DNA from: Atlantibacter hermannii
GTDB lineage: Bacteria > Pseudomonadota > Gammaproteobacteria > Enterobacterales > Enterobacteriaceae
Assembly (NCBI RefSeq): GCF_009907385.1
Contig: NZ_JAAATR010000056.1
Span: 62,001 to 126,000, forward strand
Direction of reading: 5' to 3'
DNA: 64,000 bases
Each line of letters starts with the position of its first letter. Position 1 is the first letter of the stretch. The translations under genes and the position numbers were made by a program. The notes beneath the pieces were generated by a model that was given only the letters and a program-made list of their open reading frames with translations, was not told the DNA's origin and did not search any database. Below, piece after piece: positions 20,632 through 30,061 of the stretch.

Positions 20632-21581
20632 GCTTTATTCTCCTGAACTGCCCGACGCGCCTGACGTTTTGCCACCCACGAGGTAAGAATCGGCGTCAGG
20701 ATCGCTGTGGTGATCACCGACGCGGCAATCAGTGGCGCGGCGGCGGCGGCAACTTCCGCCAGCGAAGGGTCAGCCTGCGCGATTGCCAGCGGCGTCGCGA
20801 CGGCGTTACCCGCAGTACTGGAGGCTGCCGCACCAGCAATTCCACTCCCGCCAACCAGACGGTCTGCGCGGATATTAAAGAAACCGCCAATGAAAGTGGT
20901 CAGCACGCCGAGCAGGATGCCCGCCAGGCCGCCCTGCAGCAGCATCTCCAGGTTAATGCCAGCGCCAAGCGCAAACGCGAAGAAAGGAATGAGCAGCGGA
21001 CCGCCTTTGGTCAGAAAATCGCGCATGTTGTGATCGAGGTTACCGAGGATCATACCCACCACCAGCGGGACGAGCACCGCGACCAGCGCCATGATCGGAA
21101 TGTTTGCCATCCCCGCCGCCCCCAGGGCGATCATCGTAAAGAATGGACCGTCATTAAGAGACAAAATGGAGATCGCACCGACATCACGTTCGTTGCCAAA
21201 TTCACCGACCAGTGCGGCATACAGCCCGCCATTGGAGTTACTCATCGCGGCAATGATCGCCACGCCGCTTAAGCCAAAGATCCCCTCTGCGCCGAACAGT
21301 TGCTCAACGCCCAGACCGATCGCAATCGCGACCAGCAGCTTAGTCAGCGTAATAGTACCGCCCTGCAATAACGCCTGAGGCGCCGCCTTCACGCTGATCC
21401 CGGCGCCCATACACAGCAGGAATGCGCCGATCAGCGGCGCAGCGCCATTTTTAAACAGTGCGGTGGTAAACCCACCGATCTCCAGCGCCTGCGGGGCAAA
21501 GGTATTGATAATGGCACCGATAACCAATGGCACGACCATCATGCCGCCTGGTACGCGTTCTATAGACTTTTTAATGTTCAT
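20628..21581 (-). CDS. KdgT-family sugar-acid permease
   Basis: A 317-residue membrane protein of the 2-keto-3-deoxygluconate permease family, with about ten hydrophobic segments. Conserved stretches include VPGGMMVVPLVIGAIINTF, AMSNSNGGLYAALVGEFG and the glycine-rich GGSGIAGAAASSTAGNAVATP. It is the first gene of the operon, so the natural substrate is probably the acid handled by the kinase and dehydrogenase that follow rather than 2-keto-3-deoxygluconate. The ATG at 21581 (MNIKKSIERVPGG) starts the homology; in-frame starts at 21602 and 21623 are possible. Confidence 0.88.
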   Translation of the reverse strand: MNIKKSIERVPGGMMVVPLVIGAIINTFAPQALEIGGFTTALFKNGAAPLIGAFLLCMGAGISVKAAPQALLQGGTITLTKLLVAIAIGLGVEQLFGAEGIFGLSGVAIIAAMSNSNGGLYAALVGEFGNERDVGAISILSLNDGPFFTMIALGAAGMANIPIMALVAVLVPLVVGMILGNLDHNMRDFLTKGGPLLIPFFAFALGAGINLEMLLQGGLAGILLGVLTTFIGGFFNIRADRLVGGSGIAGAAASSTAGNAVATPLAIAQADPSLAEVAAAAAPLIAASVITTAILTPILTSWVAKRQARRAVQENKA

Positions 21582-21607
21582 GGCTTTCCCGCCTGTTGTC
21601 ATGTTGT

Positions 21608-21640
21608 GATTAAATAAAATCATAAAGATTATATTTAATC
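21608..21640. promoter_or_regulatory. Candidate operator/promoter of the sugar-acid operon
   Basis: An 8-bp inverted repeat GATTAAAT ... ATTTAATC with 17 bases between the arms lies 27 bases upstream of the permease start and overlaps a TATAAT-like -10 on the minus strand. Its place suits an operator for the DeoR-family protein of the same operon. No footprint or match to a known operator supports it beyond position and symmetry. Confidence 0.45.
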
Positions 21641-21712
21641 AATCAAAAATCACAAATGCGCCAGATCACCGTTTTAAAAAGATTAATAAAAATCAAAACA
21701 AGCGTTACCAGC

Positions 21713-21740
21713 AAAAAAAAGCCGGGCGCAAACGCCCGGC
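21713..21740 (-). terminator. Intrinsic terminator after yacL
   Basis: On the minus strand the stem GCCGGGCG/CGCCCGGC with a 4-base loop is followed by eight T. It lies 22 bases after the yacL stop. Confidence 0.9.
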
Positions 21741-21761
21741 TCAATTGATGATTGAAATCAC

Positions 21762-22124
21762 TCAGGATTGATGGAGAAATTCCCGGTAGGCTTTCACCAC
21801 CTGAAGAAAATCCTCCACGCCGCACAGCGACAGGCTCTCTTCATCGTAGTAGCTCATCCCTTCTTCCATCTCATCGCCAGAAAAGGCCAGCTGATTGGCG
21901 CGCACCATTACCTCTTCGCCATCCAGCCACAGCGTGTATTCATGCCCGGCGCGTTGCCACTGGCGCTCGCTGCCGATGACCGCCTGCGCCGCCTGCTCCA
22001 CTTCATCCAGCAGCGCCAGGTTCTCCTTCACTTCCTCATTAAACCAGTGACCAATCGCTTCATGGCCCATCGACATGCGTACTCTCACCGTACCGGTAAC
22101 GTCGCGCAGAAATTCATGATCCAT
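21762..22124 (-). CDS. yacL: UPF0231 family protein YacL
   Basis: A 120-residue acidic cytoplasmic protein close to E. coli YacL along its full length ([22 protein letters not shown] at the start, [21 protein letters not shown] near the end). No function is known for the family. It is transcribed alone and has its own terminator. Confidence 0.9.
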   Translation of the reverse strand: MDHEFLRDVTGTVRVRMSMGHEAIGHWFNEEVKENLALLDEVEQAAQAVIGSERQWQRAGHEYTLWLDGEEVMVRANQLAFSGDEMEEGMSYYDEESLSLCGVEDFLQVVKAYREFLHQS

Positions 22125-22297
22125 AGTGTTTTCCTCTGCTACACGCCGGGCAAACTGCGCCCGAATCTTCTTATCTGTAATTATCGCAGCACGGCAGCAG
22201 AAAAACAGCGCAACGGGCAGAGGTATTGAGAAAAAAGCCAGCCGGGATGACTGTGCTATCCTAGAGATCTTCTTAAGGCCTTAAATCGTCATCAGTT

Positions 22298-22696
22298 ATG
22301 CAAAAAGTGAAAATGTCATTGTCCCCAGTCCTGCTGTTTATCTCCCTCGCCTTGCCATTTTCCGCCGCGTATGCGGGCGAAGCGGTGCGGCTCGACTGCC
22401 TGACCCGCCAGAATATGCTGATCTCCTTTTTTAAGTATCACCTCACCACCCTGCAGTGGGGCAAACATTTTCAGATTGCTTCTGGCGCGCATAAAGATCA
22501 CACCAAATCGGGGGTACCTTACAAAACCTACTCGTTTCGCAACGGCGATGATGTGGTCTATTTCCCGGAAAATGAGCGCTGGTTCATTATTTATGCCGAT
22601 CAGAAAAAGCCGGAGCGCTGCCGCGTTGAAGAGAGCTTTACCTATCCGGTGGTAAGCCTGCCGCGCTACAGCGGCAAAGAGGATGCCCTGTCGTAG
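22298..22696 (+). CDS. Unknown small exported protein
   Basis: A 132-residue protein that I do not recognise. It has a good signal peptide (about residues 1-26, hydrophobic LLFISLALPFSAAYAG, cut after AYA) and a basic mature part of about 106 residues with two cysteines (RLDCLTR and ERCRVEE), which could form a disulfide in the periplasm. No membrane segment follows the signal. An in-frame ATG at 22313 would shorten the signal by five residues; neither start has a clear ribosome site. It lies alone between yacL and acnB, converging on acnB. Confidence 0.65.
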   Translation: MQKVKMSLSPVLLFISLALPFSAAYAGEAVRLDCLTRQNMLISFFKYHLTTLQWGKHFQIASGAHKDHTKSGVPYKTYSFRNGDDVVYFPENERWFIIYADQKKPERCRVEESFTYPVVSLPRYSGKEDALS

Positions 22697-22703
22697 GGCA
22701 TAA

Positions 22704-22731
22704 AAAAGGGAAGCGCTGAGGCTCCCCTTTT
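22704..22731. terminator. Terminator between the exported protein gene and acnB
   Basis: An interrupted stem (AAAAGGG-AGC paired with GCT-CCCTTTT) with flanking A and T runs lies between the two convergent stop codons and can act on both strands. Confidence 0.75.
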
Positions 22732-22745
22732 CATTACACGAAAGA

Positions 22746-25343
22746 TCAGACTGCCGTCTGGAAAATCACCCCGTCCGCTTTCTCGGTGTACTGAGAAAGC
22801 TGGTCGAAGTTCAGATAGCGATAGGTATCCGCGGCGGTTTTATCCACCTGGGAAACAAACGTCTGGTACTCTTCCGGCGTCGGCAGTTTGCCGATCAACG
22901 CCGCCACGGCAGCCAGCTCCGCTGACGCCAGGTAGACGTTCGCGCCGGTGCCTAAACGGTTCGGGAAGTTGCGGGTAGAAGTCGATACCACGGTCGCGCC
23001 GTCCGCCACGCGCGCCTGGTTACCCATGCACAGTGAACAGCCCGGGATCTCAATACGCGCCCCGCTCTTACCGAATACGCTGTAGTAGCCTTCTTCAGTC
23101 AGCTGCGCGGCGTCCATACGGGTCGGCGGCGCAACCCACAGACGGGTCGGCAGCTGGCCTTTATGGGTATCCAGCAGTTTGCCCGCCGCGCGGAAGTGAC
23201 CGATGTTGGTCATACAGGAACCGATAAACACCTCGTCGATCTTGTCGCCCTGTACGTCAGACAGCAGACGCGCATCGTCCGGATCGTTCGGCGCGCAGAG
23301 GATTGGCTCTTTGATATCCGCCAGATCGATTTCGATCACCGCCGCGTATTCCGCATCGGCATCGGCTTCCATCAGCTGCGGATCCGCCAGCCACTTCTCC
23401 ATGCCCTGGATACGACGCTCCAGCGTACGGCGGTCGCCGTAGCCCTCCGCAATCATCCACTTCAGCAGCACGATGTTGGATTGCAGGTATTCTTCGATCG
23501 GCTCGCGGTTCAGTTTGATGGTGCAACCTGCCGCAGAACGCTCGGCAGAGGCATCGGTCAGTTCGAACGCCTGCTCCACTTTCAGATCCGGCAGACCTTC
23601 GATTTCAAGAATGCGGCCAGAGAAGATGTTTTTCTTGCCTTTCTTCTCAACGGTCAGCAGACCCTGTTTGATGGCATACAGCGGGATCGCGTGAACCAGG
23701 TCGCGCAGGGTGATGCCCGGCTGCATTTTGCCTTTAAAGCGCACCAGCACCGATTCCGGCATATCCAGCGGCATGACGCCGGTCGCGGCGGCAAACGCCA
23801 CCAGACCTGATCCCGCCGGGAAAGAGATACCAATCGGGAAACGGGTATGGGAGTCACCGCCAGTGCCGACGGTGTCCGGCAGCAGCATACGGTTCAGCCA
23901 GGAGTGGATCACGCCATCGCCCGGACGCAGCGACACGCCGCCACGGTTCATAATGAAGTCCGGCAGGGTGTGGTGCGTGGTGACGTCAACCGGCTTCGGA
24001 TAGGCAGCGGTATGGCAGAAGGACTGCATCACCAGATCCGCAGAGAAGCCCAGGCACGCCAGATCTTTCAGTTCATCACGGGTCATCGGACCGGTGGTGT
24101 CCTGAGAGCCTACAGAGGTCATTTTCGGCTCGCAGTAAGCGCCCGGACGGATGCCCGCAACGCCGCAGGCGCGGCCCACCATTTTCTGCGCCAGAGAATA
24201 GCCGCGGTTGCTTTCCGCTACGTCTTTGGCCTGACGGAATACGTCGCTGTGCGGCAGACCCAGCGCTTCACGCGCTTTCGTGGTCAGGCCACGGCCGATG
24301 ATCAGCGGAATACGGCCACCGGCGCGCACTTCATCCAGCAGCACATCGGTTTTCAGCGCAAAGCTCGCCAGCAGATCGCCGGTCTGGTGATTGCGCACTT
24401 CGCCTTTATAGGGGTACACATCAATCACATCGCCCATATTCAGGCTGGAAACATCCACTTCGATCGGCAGCGCGCCGGCATCTTCCATGGTGTTAAAGAA
24501 AATAGGCGCGATTTTGCCGCCCAGCACCAGGCCGCCGCCGCGCTTGTTCGGCACGTTCGGAATATCGTCGCCCATAAACCACAGCACCGAGTTGGTGGCG
24601 GATTTACGGGAAGAACCGGTACCGACCACGTCGCCCACATAGGCCAGCGGGTAGCCTTTCTGTTGCAGGGCTTCGATCTGTTTGATCGGGCCAACTGCGC
24701 CGGGCTGATCGGGCTCGATGCCTTCACGGGCGTTTTTCAGCATCGCCAGGGCGTGCAGCGGGATATCCGGACGCGACCAGGCATCCGGCGCCGGAGACAG
24801 GTCATCGGTGTTGGTTTCACCGGTCACTTTAAAGACGGTAACGGTAATTTTTTCATCCAGCGTCGGGCGCGACAGGAACCATTCGGCGTCCGCCCAGGAC
24901 TGCATCACCTGCTTCGCGTAGCGGTTGCCCGCTTTGGCTTTTTCTTCCACGTCGTAGAAGTTATCGAACATCAGCAGCGTATGGGACAGCGCTTTCGCAG
25001 CAATCGGCGCGAGTTTGTCGTTTTCCAGCGCGTCCACCAGCGGATGGATGTTGTAACCACCCTGCATGGTGCCTAACAGTTCGATGGCTTTTTCAGGCGT
25101 GACCAGCGGGGAGGTTGCTTCGCCTTTGGCAATTGCAGCGAGGAATCCGGCTTTAACATAGGCGGCTTCATCAACGCCCGGCGGTACACGGTTGGTCAGC
25201 AGATCTAACAGGAATTCTTCTTCGCCCGCGGGCGGATTCTTCAGCAGCTCGACGAGCGCGGCCATTTGGGTTGCATCTAAGGGTTTTGGAACAATCCCAA
25301 CGGCTGCACGTTCTGCTACGTGCTTACGGTATTCTTCTAGCAC
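22746..25343 (-). CDS. acnB: Aconitate hydratase B
   Basis: AcnB (865 residues, the E. coli length) interconverts citrate and isocitrate in the TCA cycle and, without its cluster, binds mRNA. The HEAT-like N-terminal domain, the swivel domain and the catalytic core are complete. The [4Fe-4S] ligands are Cys710 in [10 protein letters not shown] and the pair in [10 protein letters not shown]. The start is GTG at 25343, with AGGAG 7 bases upstream; it gives the E. coli N terminus ([13 protein letters not shown]). The in-frame ATG at 25370 lies upstream of that ribosome site. Confidence 0.97.
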   Translation of the reverse strand: MLEEYRKHVAERAAVGIVPKPLDATQMAALVELLKNPPAGEEEFLLDLLTNRVPPGVDEAAYVKAGFLAAIAKGEATSPLVTPEKAIELLGTMQGGYNIHPLVDALENDKLAPIAAKALSHTLLMFDNFYDVEEKAKAGNRYAKQVMQSWADAEWFLSRPTLDEKITVTVFKVTGETNTDDLSPAPDAWSRPDIPLHALAMLKNAREGIEPDQPGAVGPIKQIEALQQKGYPLAYVGDVVGTGSSRKSATNSVLWFMGDDIPNVPNKRGGGLVLGGKIAPIFFNTMEDAGALPIEVDVSSLNMGDVIDVYPYKGEVRNHQTGDLLASFALKTDVLLDEVRAGGRIPLIIGRGLTTKAREALGLPHSDVFRQAKDVAESNRGYSLAQKMVGRACGVAGIRPGAYCEPKMTSVGSQDTTGPMTRDELKDLACLGFSADLVMQSFCHTAAYPKPVDVTTHHTLPDFIMNRGGVSLRPGDGVIHSWLNRMLLPDTVGTGGDSHTRFPIGISFPAGSGLVAFAAATGVMPLDMPESVLVRFKGKMQPGITLRDLVHAIPLYAIKQGLLTVEKKGKKNIFSGRILEIEGLPDLKVEQAFELTDASAERSAAGCTIKLNREPIEEYLQSNIVLLKWMIAEGYGDRRTLERRIQGMEKWLADPQLMEADADAEYAAVIEIDLADIKEPILCAPNDPDDARLLSDVQGDKIDEVFIGSCMTNIGHFRAAGKLLDTHKGQLPTRLWVAPPTRMDAAQLTEEGYYSVFGKSGARIEIPGCSLCMGNQARVADGATVVSTSTRNFPNRLGTGANVYLASAELAAVAALIGKLPTPEEYQTFVSQVDKTAADTYRYLNFDQLSQYTEKADGVIFQTAV

Positions 25344-25881
25344 GACGGTTCTCCTCGCTCTCATTGTCATATGCGGCAGGCGATTCTCTTCACGCTCCTG
25401 TGAGACAGCAGTTTGTAGGGTAAATGCCCGATATCGCGTCGGGCAGCATAGCAGGATTTTGAGGGGGTGTTAATCTGTTTACAAAAAAGCAACATAAAAA
25501 GATTGGCTGAATCGTTAAGTATGGTATAGCGCAATAAAGCGGCGTTTTGCGGATACAAAAAAACCGCTTTTCAGCGGTTAGTTTGTGCCATGCGGCGGTA
25601 GCAGGCACCGGTCCGGCGGCAGTGATTTGTGGCCCCCCCCTCACGCGGCGCACTCTTATCCGCTCAGAAAATGAACGCGCGCAAAAAACAGTCTGATTCC
25701 ACTCGCTTATTAACAGCGCAGCAGCAAATCCATCATCGCTTATAATTTGTGTAATAAATGCTCACATTCTTTATCCGGACTTAATGGCGCGATTCACCCT
25801 TTAAGTCAAAAAAGCAAAATACGGGTGAATATACTCGCGGCAACCTCATCGCCTTACGGCTGGCCTTCGTCGGAGTCATCT
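25344..25881. other. Intergenic region acnB - yacH
   Basis: A 538-base gap between divergent genes. It holds the acnB leader (GTG-proximal), a dyad GATATCGCGTCGGGC region near 25430, the minus-strand terminator-like hairpin listed separately, an 8-base C run (25633-25640), and a TATAAT at 25741-25746 that may be a -10 for the yacH side. An 87-codon minus frame (25390-25653) crosses the hairpin and is not supported as a gene. Confidence 0.5.
25554..25579 (-). terminator. Orphan intrinsic terminator upstream of acnB
   Basis: On the minus strand AACCGC-TGAAAA-GCGGTT is followed by seven T and then G, a textbook terminator. It lies about 210 bases upstream of acnB and points toward it, with no annotated gene to end. 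It may close a small RNA transcribed from about 25.6-25.75 kb, or act as an attenuator in a long acnB leader. Confidence 0.65.
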
Positions 25882-27516
25882 ATGAAATTGCCCTTTAAGC
25901 CACACCTGCTTGCACTGTTGTGCAGCGCCGGGCTATTAGCCGCCTCCGGCGTGCTATATGTAAAAAGCCAGACGCCGCCCGTCACGCCCCCACCGACATC
26001 TCAACCCGCGCCCGCTCAGGCGCAGCCTGCATCCGCCGCACCGGTTGCCGCCGCCTACACCACCGCGCAAATCGATCAATGGGTCGCGCCCGTGGCGCTG
26101 TATCCGGATGCGCTGTTATCGCAGGTGCTGATGGCGTCAACCTATCCGGCGAACGTCGTACAGGCGGTGCAATGGTCGCGGGATAACCCCTCGCTTCAGG
26201 GGGATCAGGCGATTCAGGCGGTGGCGAGCCAGCCCTGGGACCCGAGCGTAAAATCACTGGTGGCGTTCCCGCAGTTAATGGCGCTGATGGGTGAAAACCC
26301 GCAATGGGTGGAAGACCTGGGCAATGCCTTTCTGGCCCAGCCCCAGGACGTGATGAATGCCGTGCAAAAGCTCCGCGCGCTGGCGCAGCAAACCGGCGCG
26401 CTGAAGTCAAACCAGCAGCAGACGGTGACGCAAACGCCGAAAATTGCCGTTGCCGCCTCCGCACCGCAAAACACCGGGGCCGGGAAAACCACCGTGGTTA
26501 CCAGCGCGCCTGCCGAGACCATCATTAAAATCGAACCCGCCGATCCGCAGGTGGTGTATGTCCCTACCTACAACCCGAGCACCGTGTACGGCACCTGGCC
26601 CAACGCTGGCTATCCGCCTGTCTATTTACCGCCCCCTCCCGGCCAGCAGTTTACCGAAAGCTTTGTGAAGGGCTTTGGCTACAGTCTGGGCGTAGCGACC
26701 ACCTATGCGCTGTTCAGCAGTATCGACTGGGATGACGATGACGATCATCACCATCACGATCATGACGATGACTATCATCACGGTCATGGCGACGGGTATT
26801 ACCGCAACGGCAATAACATCAATATCAACGTGGATAACTACAATCGGATATCCGGTGAACATCTTACCGGCGGCGATCGGGTCTGGGCCCACAACCCTGC
26901 CTATCGGGATAACGTGCCGTACAGGAACGACGCCGTTGCCGCGCGTTTCCATCAGACCGACGTGGCGGGCGGCTTAAGCGCTACGCAAAATACGGCCGTT
27001 CCACGGGATGGGCAGCGGCAGGCGGCAATGCAGCAGCTTCAGCAATCCACAGGGCACAAGGTCAACGCATCTCAGCCTGCGACGCGTGACGCCCAGCGTC
27101 AGGCCGCGTCAAAACAGCTTAATCAGATCGCCCAGCGAAATAACTATCGCGGCTACGACAGCGCAAATAACAGCGAACGCCGTGAAGCGGCGAAGCAGCA
27201 TCTTAAAAACCCCACCGCGCAGCAGCAGCAACGCCGGGACGCGGCGAAAAATGAGATGCAGCATCCCACCGCTCAGCAGCAACAGCGCCGGGACGCGGTG
27301 CAACAGCATCATGCCACTATTACCCCGGAACAGCGCCAGCAGCGGCGCGAAACGTTAAACGCCAACGCCTTTAGCGGCAACGACAGCCGTTCGCCGTCCT
27401 GGCAGGCGCAGCAGCAGCGGGGGATCCAGAGCCGCCAGCACGAAATGGCGGATCGGGAGCGCCTTTCCCATGCCCGGGAAAACGCCCCGCGTCATCGCGA
27501 ATTTCATCGTCAGTAA
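25882..27516 (+). CDS. yacH: DUF3300 family exported protein YacH
   Basis: A 544-residue exported protein equivalent to E. coli YacH. After a signal or anchor segment (LLALLCSAGLLAASGVLYV) and a Pro/Gln-rich linker comes the DUF3300 domain (about 50-175: VAPVALYPDALLSQVLMAST, QPWDPSVKSLVAFPQLM). Then follow VYVPTYNPSTVYG and YPPVYLPPPPG, a hydrophobic stretch, an Asp/His cluster (residues about 283-303) that looks able to bind metal, and a Gln/Arg-rich tail with repeats of TAQQQQRRDA. Function unknown. The ATG at 25882 with GGAG upstream is chosen; the frame extends 45 codons upstream without homology. The DUF2950 gene begins 12 bases after it. Confidence 0.85.
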   Translation: MKLPFKPHLLALLCSAGLLAASGVLYVKSQTPPVTPPPTSQPAPAQAQPASAAPVAAAYTTAQIDQWVAPVALYPDALLSQVLMASTYPANVVQAVQWSRDNPSLQGDQAIQAVASQPWDPSVKSLVAFPQLMALMGENPQWVEDLGNAFLAQPQDVMNAVQKLRALAQQTGALKSNQQQTVTQTPKIAVAASAPQNTGAGKTTVVTSAPAETIIKIEPADPQVVYVPTYNPSTVYGTWPNAGYPPVYLPPPPGQQFTESFVKGFGYSLGVATTYALFSSIDWDDDDDHHHHDHDDDYHHGHGDGYYRNGNNININVDNYNRISGEHLTGGDRVWAHNPAYRDNVPYRNDAVAARFHQTDVAGGLSATQNTAVPRDGQRQAAMQQLQQSTGHKVNASQPATRDAQRQAASKQLNQIAQRNNYRGYDSANNSERREAAKQHLKNPTAQQQQRRDAAKNEMQHPTAQQQQRRDAVQQHHATITPEQRQQRRETLNANAFSGNDSRSPSWQAQQQRGIQSRQHEMADRERLSHARENAPRHREFHRQ

Positions 27517-27528
27517 GCAGGAGCGAAC

Positions 27529-28377
27529 ATGAAAAACCGAATGACTCTATGTGTCCTTCCCCTGCTTTTACTGCCTGTTCTTGCCCAGGCGCAGCAGTAT
27601 TTCAACACGCCGGAAGAAGCGGCGAACGCGTTCGCCGTTGCGATAACCCAACAAGATGATGCAGAGCTCACCAACTTGCTGGGCAATGACTGGCGAGAGT
27701 TTTTACCGCCTGAAGGCGTCGATCCAGAAGCCGTAGCGCGCTTTACCCGGGACTGGAAAGTTAGCCATCGCATCGAGCAAAAAGATAACGTTGCGCATCT
27801 CAACGTTGGCCGTGAGGGCTGGCAACTACCGCTACCCATTGTTAAAGCCGAAAACGGCTGGCGATTTGATATGAAAGGCGCGGCGGATGAGATCCTGACC
27901 CGGGCGATTGGCCGCAACGAGCTCTCCGCGATCCAGGCGATGCATGCTTATGTCGATGCCCAGCATAGCTTTTACCAAATGAATCAGGAATATGCGCAAA
28001 AATTTGTCAGCAGCGAAGGTAAAAAAGACGGGCTTTACTGGCCCGCTCAGCCAGGCGAGGCGCCCAGCCCGTTAGGGCCGTCATTCAGTCCGGTGCAGCC
28101 CGGTATGGGCTATCACGGATACCATTTCCGCATTATTACCGCCCAGGGTAAGCACGCAGAGGAAGGTGAGAAAAATTACGTGCAGGACGGGAAAATGGTC
28201 GGCGGATTCGCGCTCATCGCCTGGCCGGTTGAGTACGGCAAAACCGGCATCGCCACCTTTATGATTAACCAGCAGGATGGGATCTGGCAGACGGATTTGG
28301 GCCCGCAAACCGAAGAAAAAGCCAAAGCGATGACGCGTTTTGACCCCGGTAGCGAATGGCAAGCGGTTAATCTTTAA
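27529..28377 (+). CDS. DUF2950 family exported protein
   Basis: A 282-residue exported protein with a signal peptide (residues 1-21, cut after AQA). The body carries DUF2950 features: YFNTPEEAANAF, VDAQHSFYQMNQEYAQKF, GYHGYHFRIITAQGKHA and FALIAWPVEYGKTGIATFMI. DUF2950 genes usually follow DUF3300 genes; here the gap is 12 bases with AGGAG before the ATG, so both are one operon and probably act together in the envelope. The function is unknown. E. coli K-12 has the DUF3300 gene at this place. Confidence 0.82.
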   Translation: MKNRMTLCVLPLLLLPVLAQAQQYFNTPEEAANAFAVAITQQDDAELTNLLGNDWREFLPPEGVDPEAVARFTRDWKVSHRIEQKDNVAHLNVGREGWQLPLPIVKAENGWRFDMKGAADEILTRAIGRNELSAIQAMHAYVDAQHSFYQMNQEYAQKFVSSEGKKDGLYWPAQPGEAPSPLGPSFSPVQPGMGYHGYHFRIITAQGKHAEEGEKNYVQDGKMVGGFALIAWPVEYGKTGIATFMINQQDGIWQTDLGPQTEEKAKAMTRFDPGSEWQAVNL

Positions 28378-28382
28378 ATAAA

Positions 28383-28410
28383 AAAAAGCGGCCATTGAGC
28401 CGCTTTTTAT
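28383..28410. terminator. Terminator between the DUF2950 gene and lpd
   Basis: A 10-bp stem AAAAAGCGGC/GCCGCTTTTT with a 6-base loop and A/T flanks on both sides, between convergent stops. It can stop transcription from both directions. Confidence 0.88.
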
Positions 28411-28426
28411 CATTTGAGACGAAGCA

Positions 28427-29851
28427 TTATTTCTTCTTCGCTTTCGGGTTCGGCAGGTCGGTGATGCTGCCTTCAAACACTTCTGCCGTCAGGCCAACAG
28501 ACTCGTGCAGAGTCGGGTGAGCGTGGATGGTCAGCGCGATGTCTTCAGCGTCACAGCCCATTTCGATCGCCAGACCGATTTCACCCAGCAGCTCGCCGCC
28601 GTTGGTACCGACAATCGCACCACCGATAACGCGGTGAGTTTCTTTGTCGAAAATCAGTTTGGTCATACCGTCTGCGCAGTCGGAAGCGATAGCACGGCCG
28701 GAAGCTGCCCACGGGAAGGTGGCGGTTTCATAGCTGATGCCTTTCTCTTTCGCTTCTTTCTCAGTCAGGCCAACCCATGCCACTTCTGGCTCGGTGTAGG
28801 CGATTGACGGGATCACTTTCGGATCGAAGTAGTGCTTCATGCCAGCGATAACTTCGGCGGCAACGTGGCCTTCATGCACGCCTTTGTGCGCCAGCATCGG
28901 CTGACCGACGATATCGCCGATAGCGAAGATGTGCGGCACGTTGGTGCGCAGTTGTTTGTCCACGCGGATGAAGCCGCGGTCGTCCACTTCCACGCCCGCT
29001 TTGCCGGCGTCGAGGTTTTTACCGTTCGGCACACGGCCGATAGCCACCAGCACCGCATCGTAACGCTGCGCTTCGGCAGGCGCTTTTTTGCCTTCCATGG
29101 AAACGTAAATACCGTCTTCTTTGGCTTCAACGGCAGTCACTTTGGTTTCCAGCATCAGGTTGAATTTCTTGCTGATGCGCTTGGTGAAGACTTTAACGAT
29201 GTCTTTATCGGCAGCCGGGATCACCTGATCGAACATTTCAACCACGTCGATCTCTGAACCCAGCGCGTGGTACACCGTACCCATTTCCAGGCCGATAATA
29301 CCGCCGCCCATTACCAGCAGGCGCTTCGGTACTTCTTTCAGTTCCAGCGCATCGGTGGAGTCCCATACGCGCGGATCTTCGTGCGGAATAAACGGCAGTT
29401 CAATCGGACGGGAACCCGCCGCGATGATGGCGTTGTCGAAGTTGATCACGGTTTTACCGTTTTCGCCTTCCACTTCCAGGGTGTTGGCCCCGGTAAATTT
29501 ACCCAGACCGTTGACCACTTTCACTTTGCGGCCTTTCGCCATGCCAGCCAGACCACCGGTCAGCTGATTGATGACTTTTTCTTTCCAGGTACGAATCTTG
29601 TCGATATCGGTTTTCGGCTCGCCGAAGACGATACCGTGCTCAGCCAGCGCTTTGGCTTCTTCGATAACTTTAGCGACGTGCAGCAGCGCTTTAGAAGGGA
29701 TACAGCCGACGTTCAGACAAACACCGCCCAGGGTGTTGTAACGTTCTACGATGACGGTCTCCAGACCTAAATCAGCGCAACGGAAGGCCGCAGAATAACC
29801 TGCCGGGCCTGCCCCAAGTACCACGACCTGAGTTTTGATTTCAGTACTCAT
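28427..29851 (-). CDS. lpd: Dihydrolipoyl dehydrogenase
   Basis: Lpd (474 residues) is the E3 subunit of the pyruvate, 2-oxoglutarate and glycine-cleavage complexes and reoxidises dihydrolipoamide with NAD. The FAD motif VVLGAGPAGYSAAFRCADLG, the redox-active pair GGVCLNVGCIPSK, the NAD motif MGGGIIGLEMG and the catalytic HAHPTLHES are present. It has its own 210-base upstream gap after aceF with a terminator, so it can be made both from the pdhR-aceEF transcript and alone. The second of two adjacent ATG codons is chosen to match E. coli. Confidence 0.97.
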   Translation of the reverse strand: MSTEIKTQVVVLGAGPAGYSAAFRCADLGLETVIVERYNTLGGVCLNVGCIPSKALLHVAKVIEEAKALAEHGIVFGEPKTDIDKIRTWKEKVINQLTGGLAGMAKGRKVKVVNGLGKFTGANTLEVEGENGKTVINFDNAIIAAGSRPIELPFIPHEDPRVWDSTDALELKEVPKRLLVMGGGIIGLEMGTVYHALGSEIDVVEMFDQVIPAADKDIVKVFTKRISKKFNLMLETKVTAVEAKEDGIYVSMEGKKAPAEAQRYDAVLVAIGRVPNGKNLDAGKAGVEVDDRGFIRVDKQLRTNVPHIFAIGDIVGQPMLAHKGVHEGHVAAEVIAGMKHYFDPKVIPSIAYTEPEVAWVGLTEKEAKEKGISYETATFPWAASGRAIASDCADGMTKLIFDKETHRVIGGAIVGTNGGELLGEIGLAIEMGCDAEDIALTIHAHPTLHESVGLTAEVFEGSITDLPNPKAKKK

Positions 29852-30030
29852 CATGACCTCTGTAATTTATATCCGGCGGGTCTGACGCTATTGTTGTTAC
29901 GCCCATCATCCACCGGGACGTTCTATCCGCCCGTATTTTACAAAATTGTTAACAATTTTGAAACAACAAAACGGCAAACGATTTGTCCTTTGTTCCTGAT
30001 AACCGCATAAAGCCTCATGAGATTATCAGA

Positions 30031-30058
30031 AAAAAGCCGGCCGTCAGGCCGGCTTTTT
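30031..30058 (-). terminator. Terminator after aceF
   Basis: A 12-bp stem AAAAAGCCGGCC/GGCCGGCTTTTT with a 4-base loop directly after the aceF stop on the minus strand. It separates aceEF from the lpd promoter region and would allow only partial read-through. Confidence 0.88.
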
Positions 30059-30061
30059 CGA

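Noticed and set aside
23847..25076. A 409-codon + strand frame opposite acnB
   Set aside because: Antisense shadow of acnB, no start signals and no recognisable protein.
25390..25653. An 87-codon minus frame upstream of acnB
   Set aside because: It runs through a strong terminator and a homopolymer run, and has no homology.
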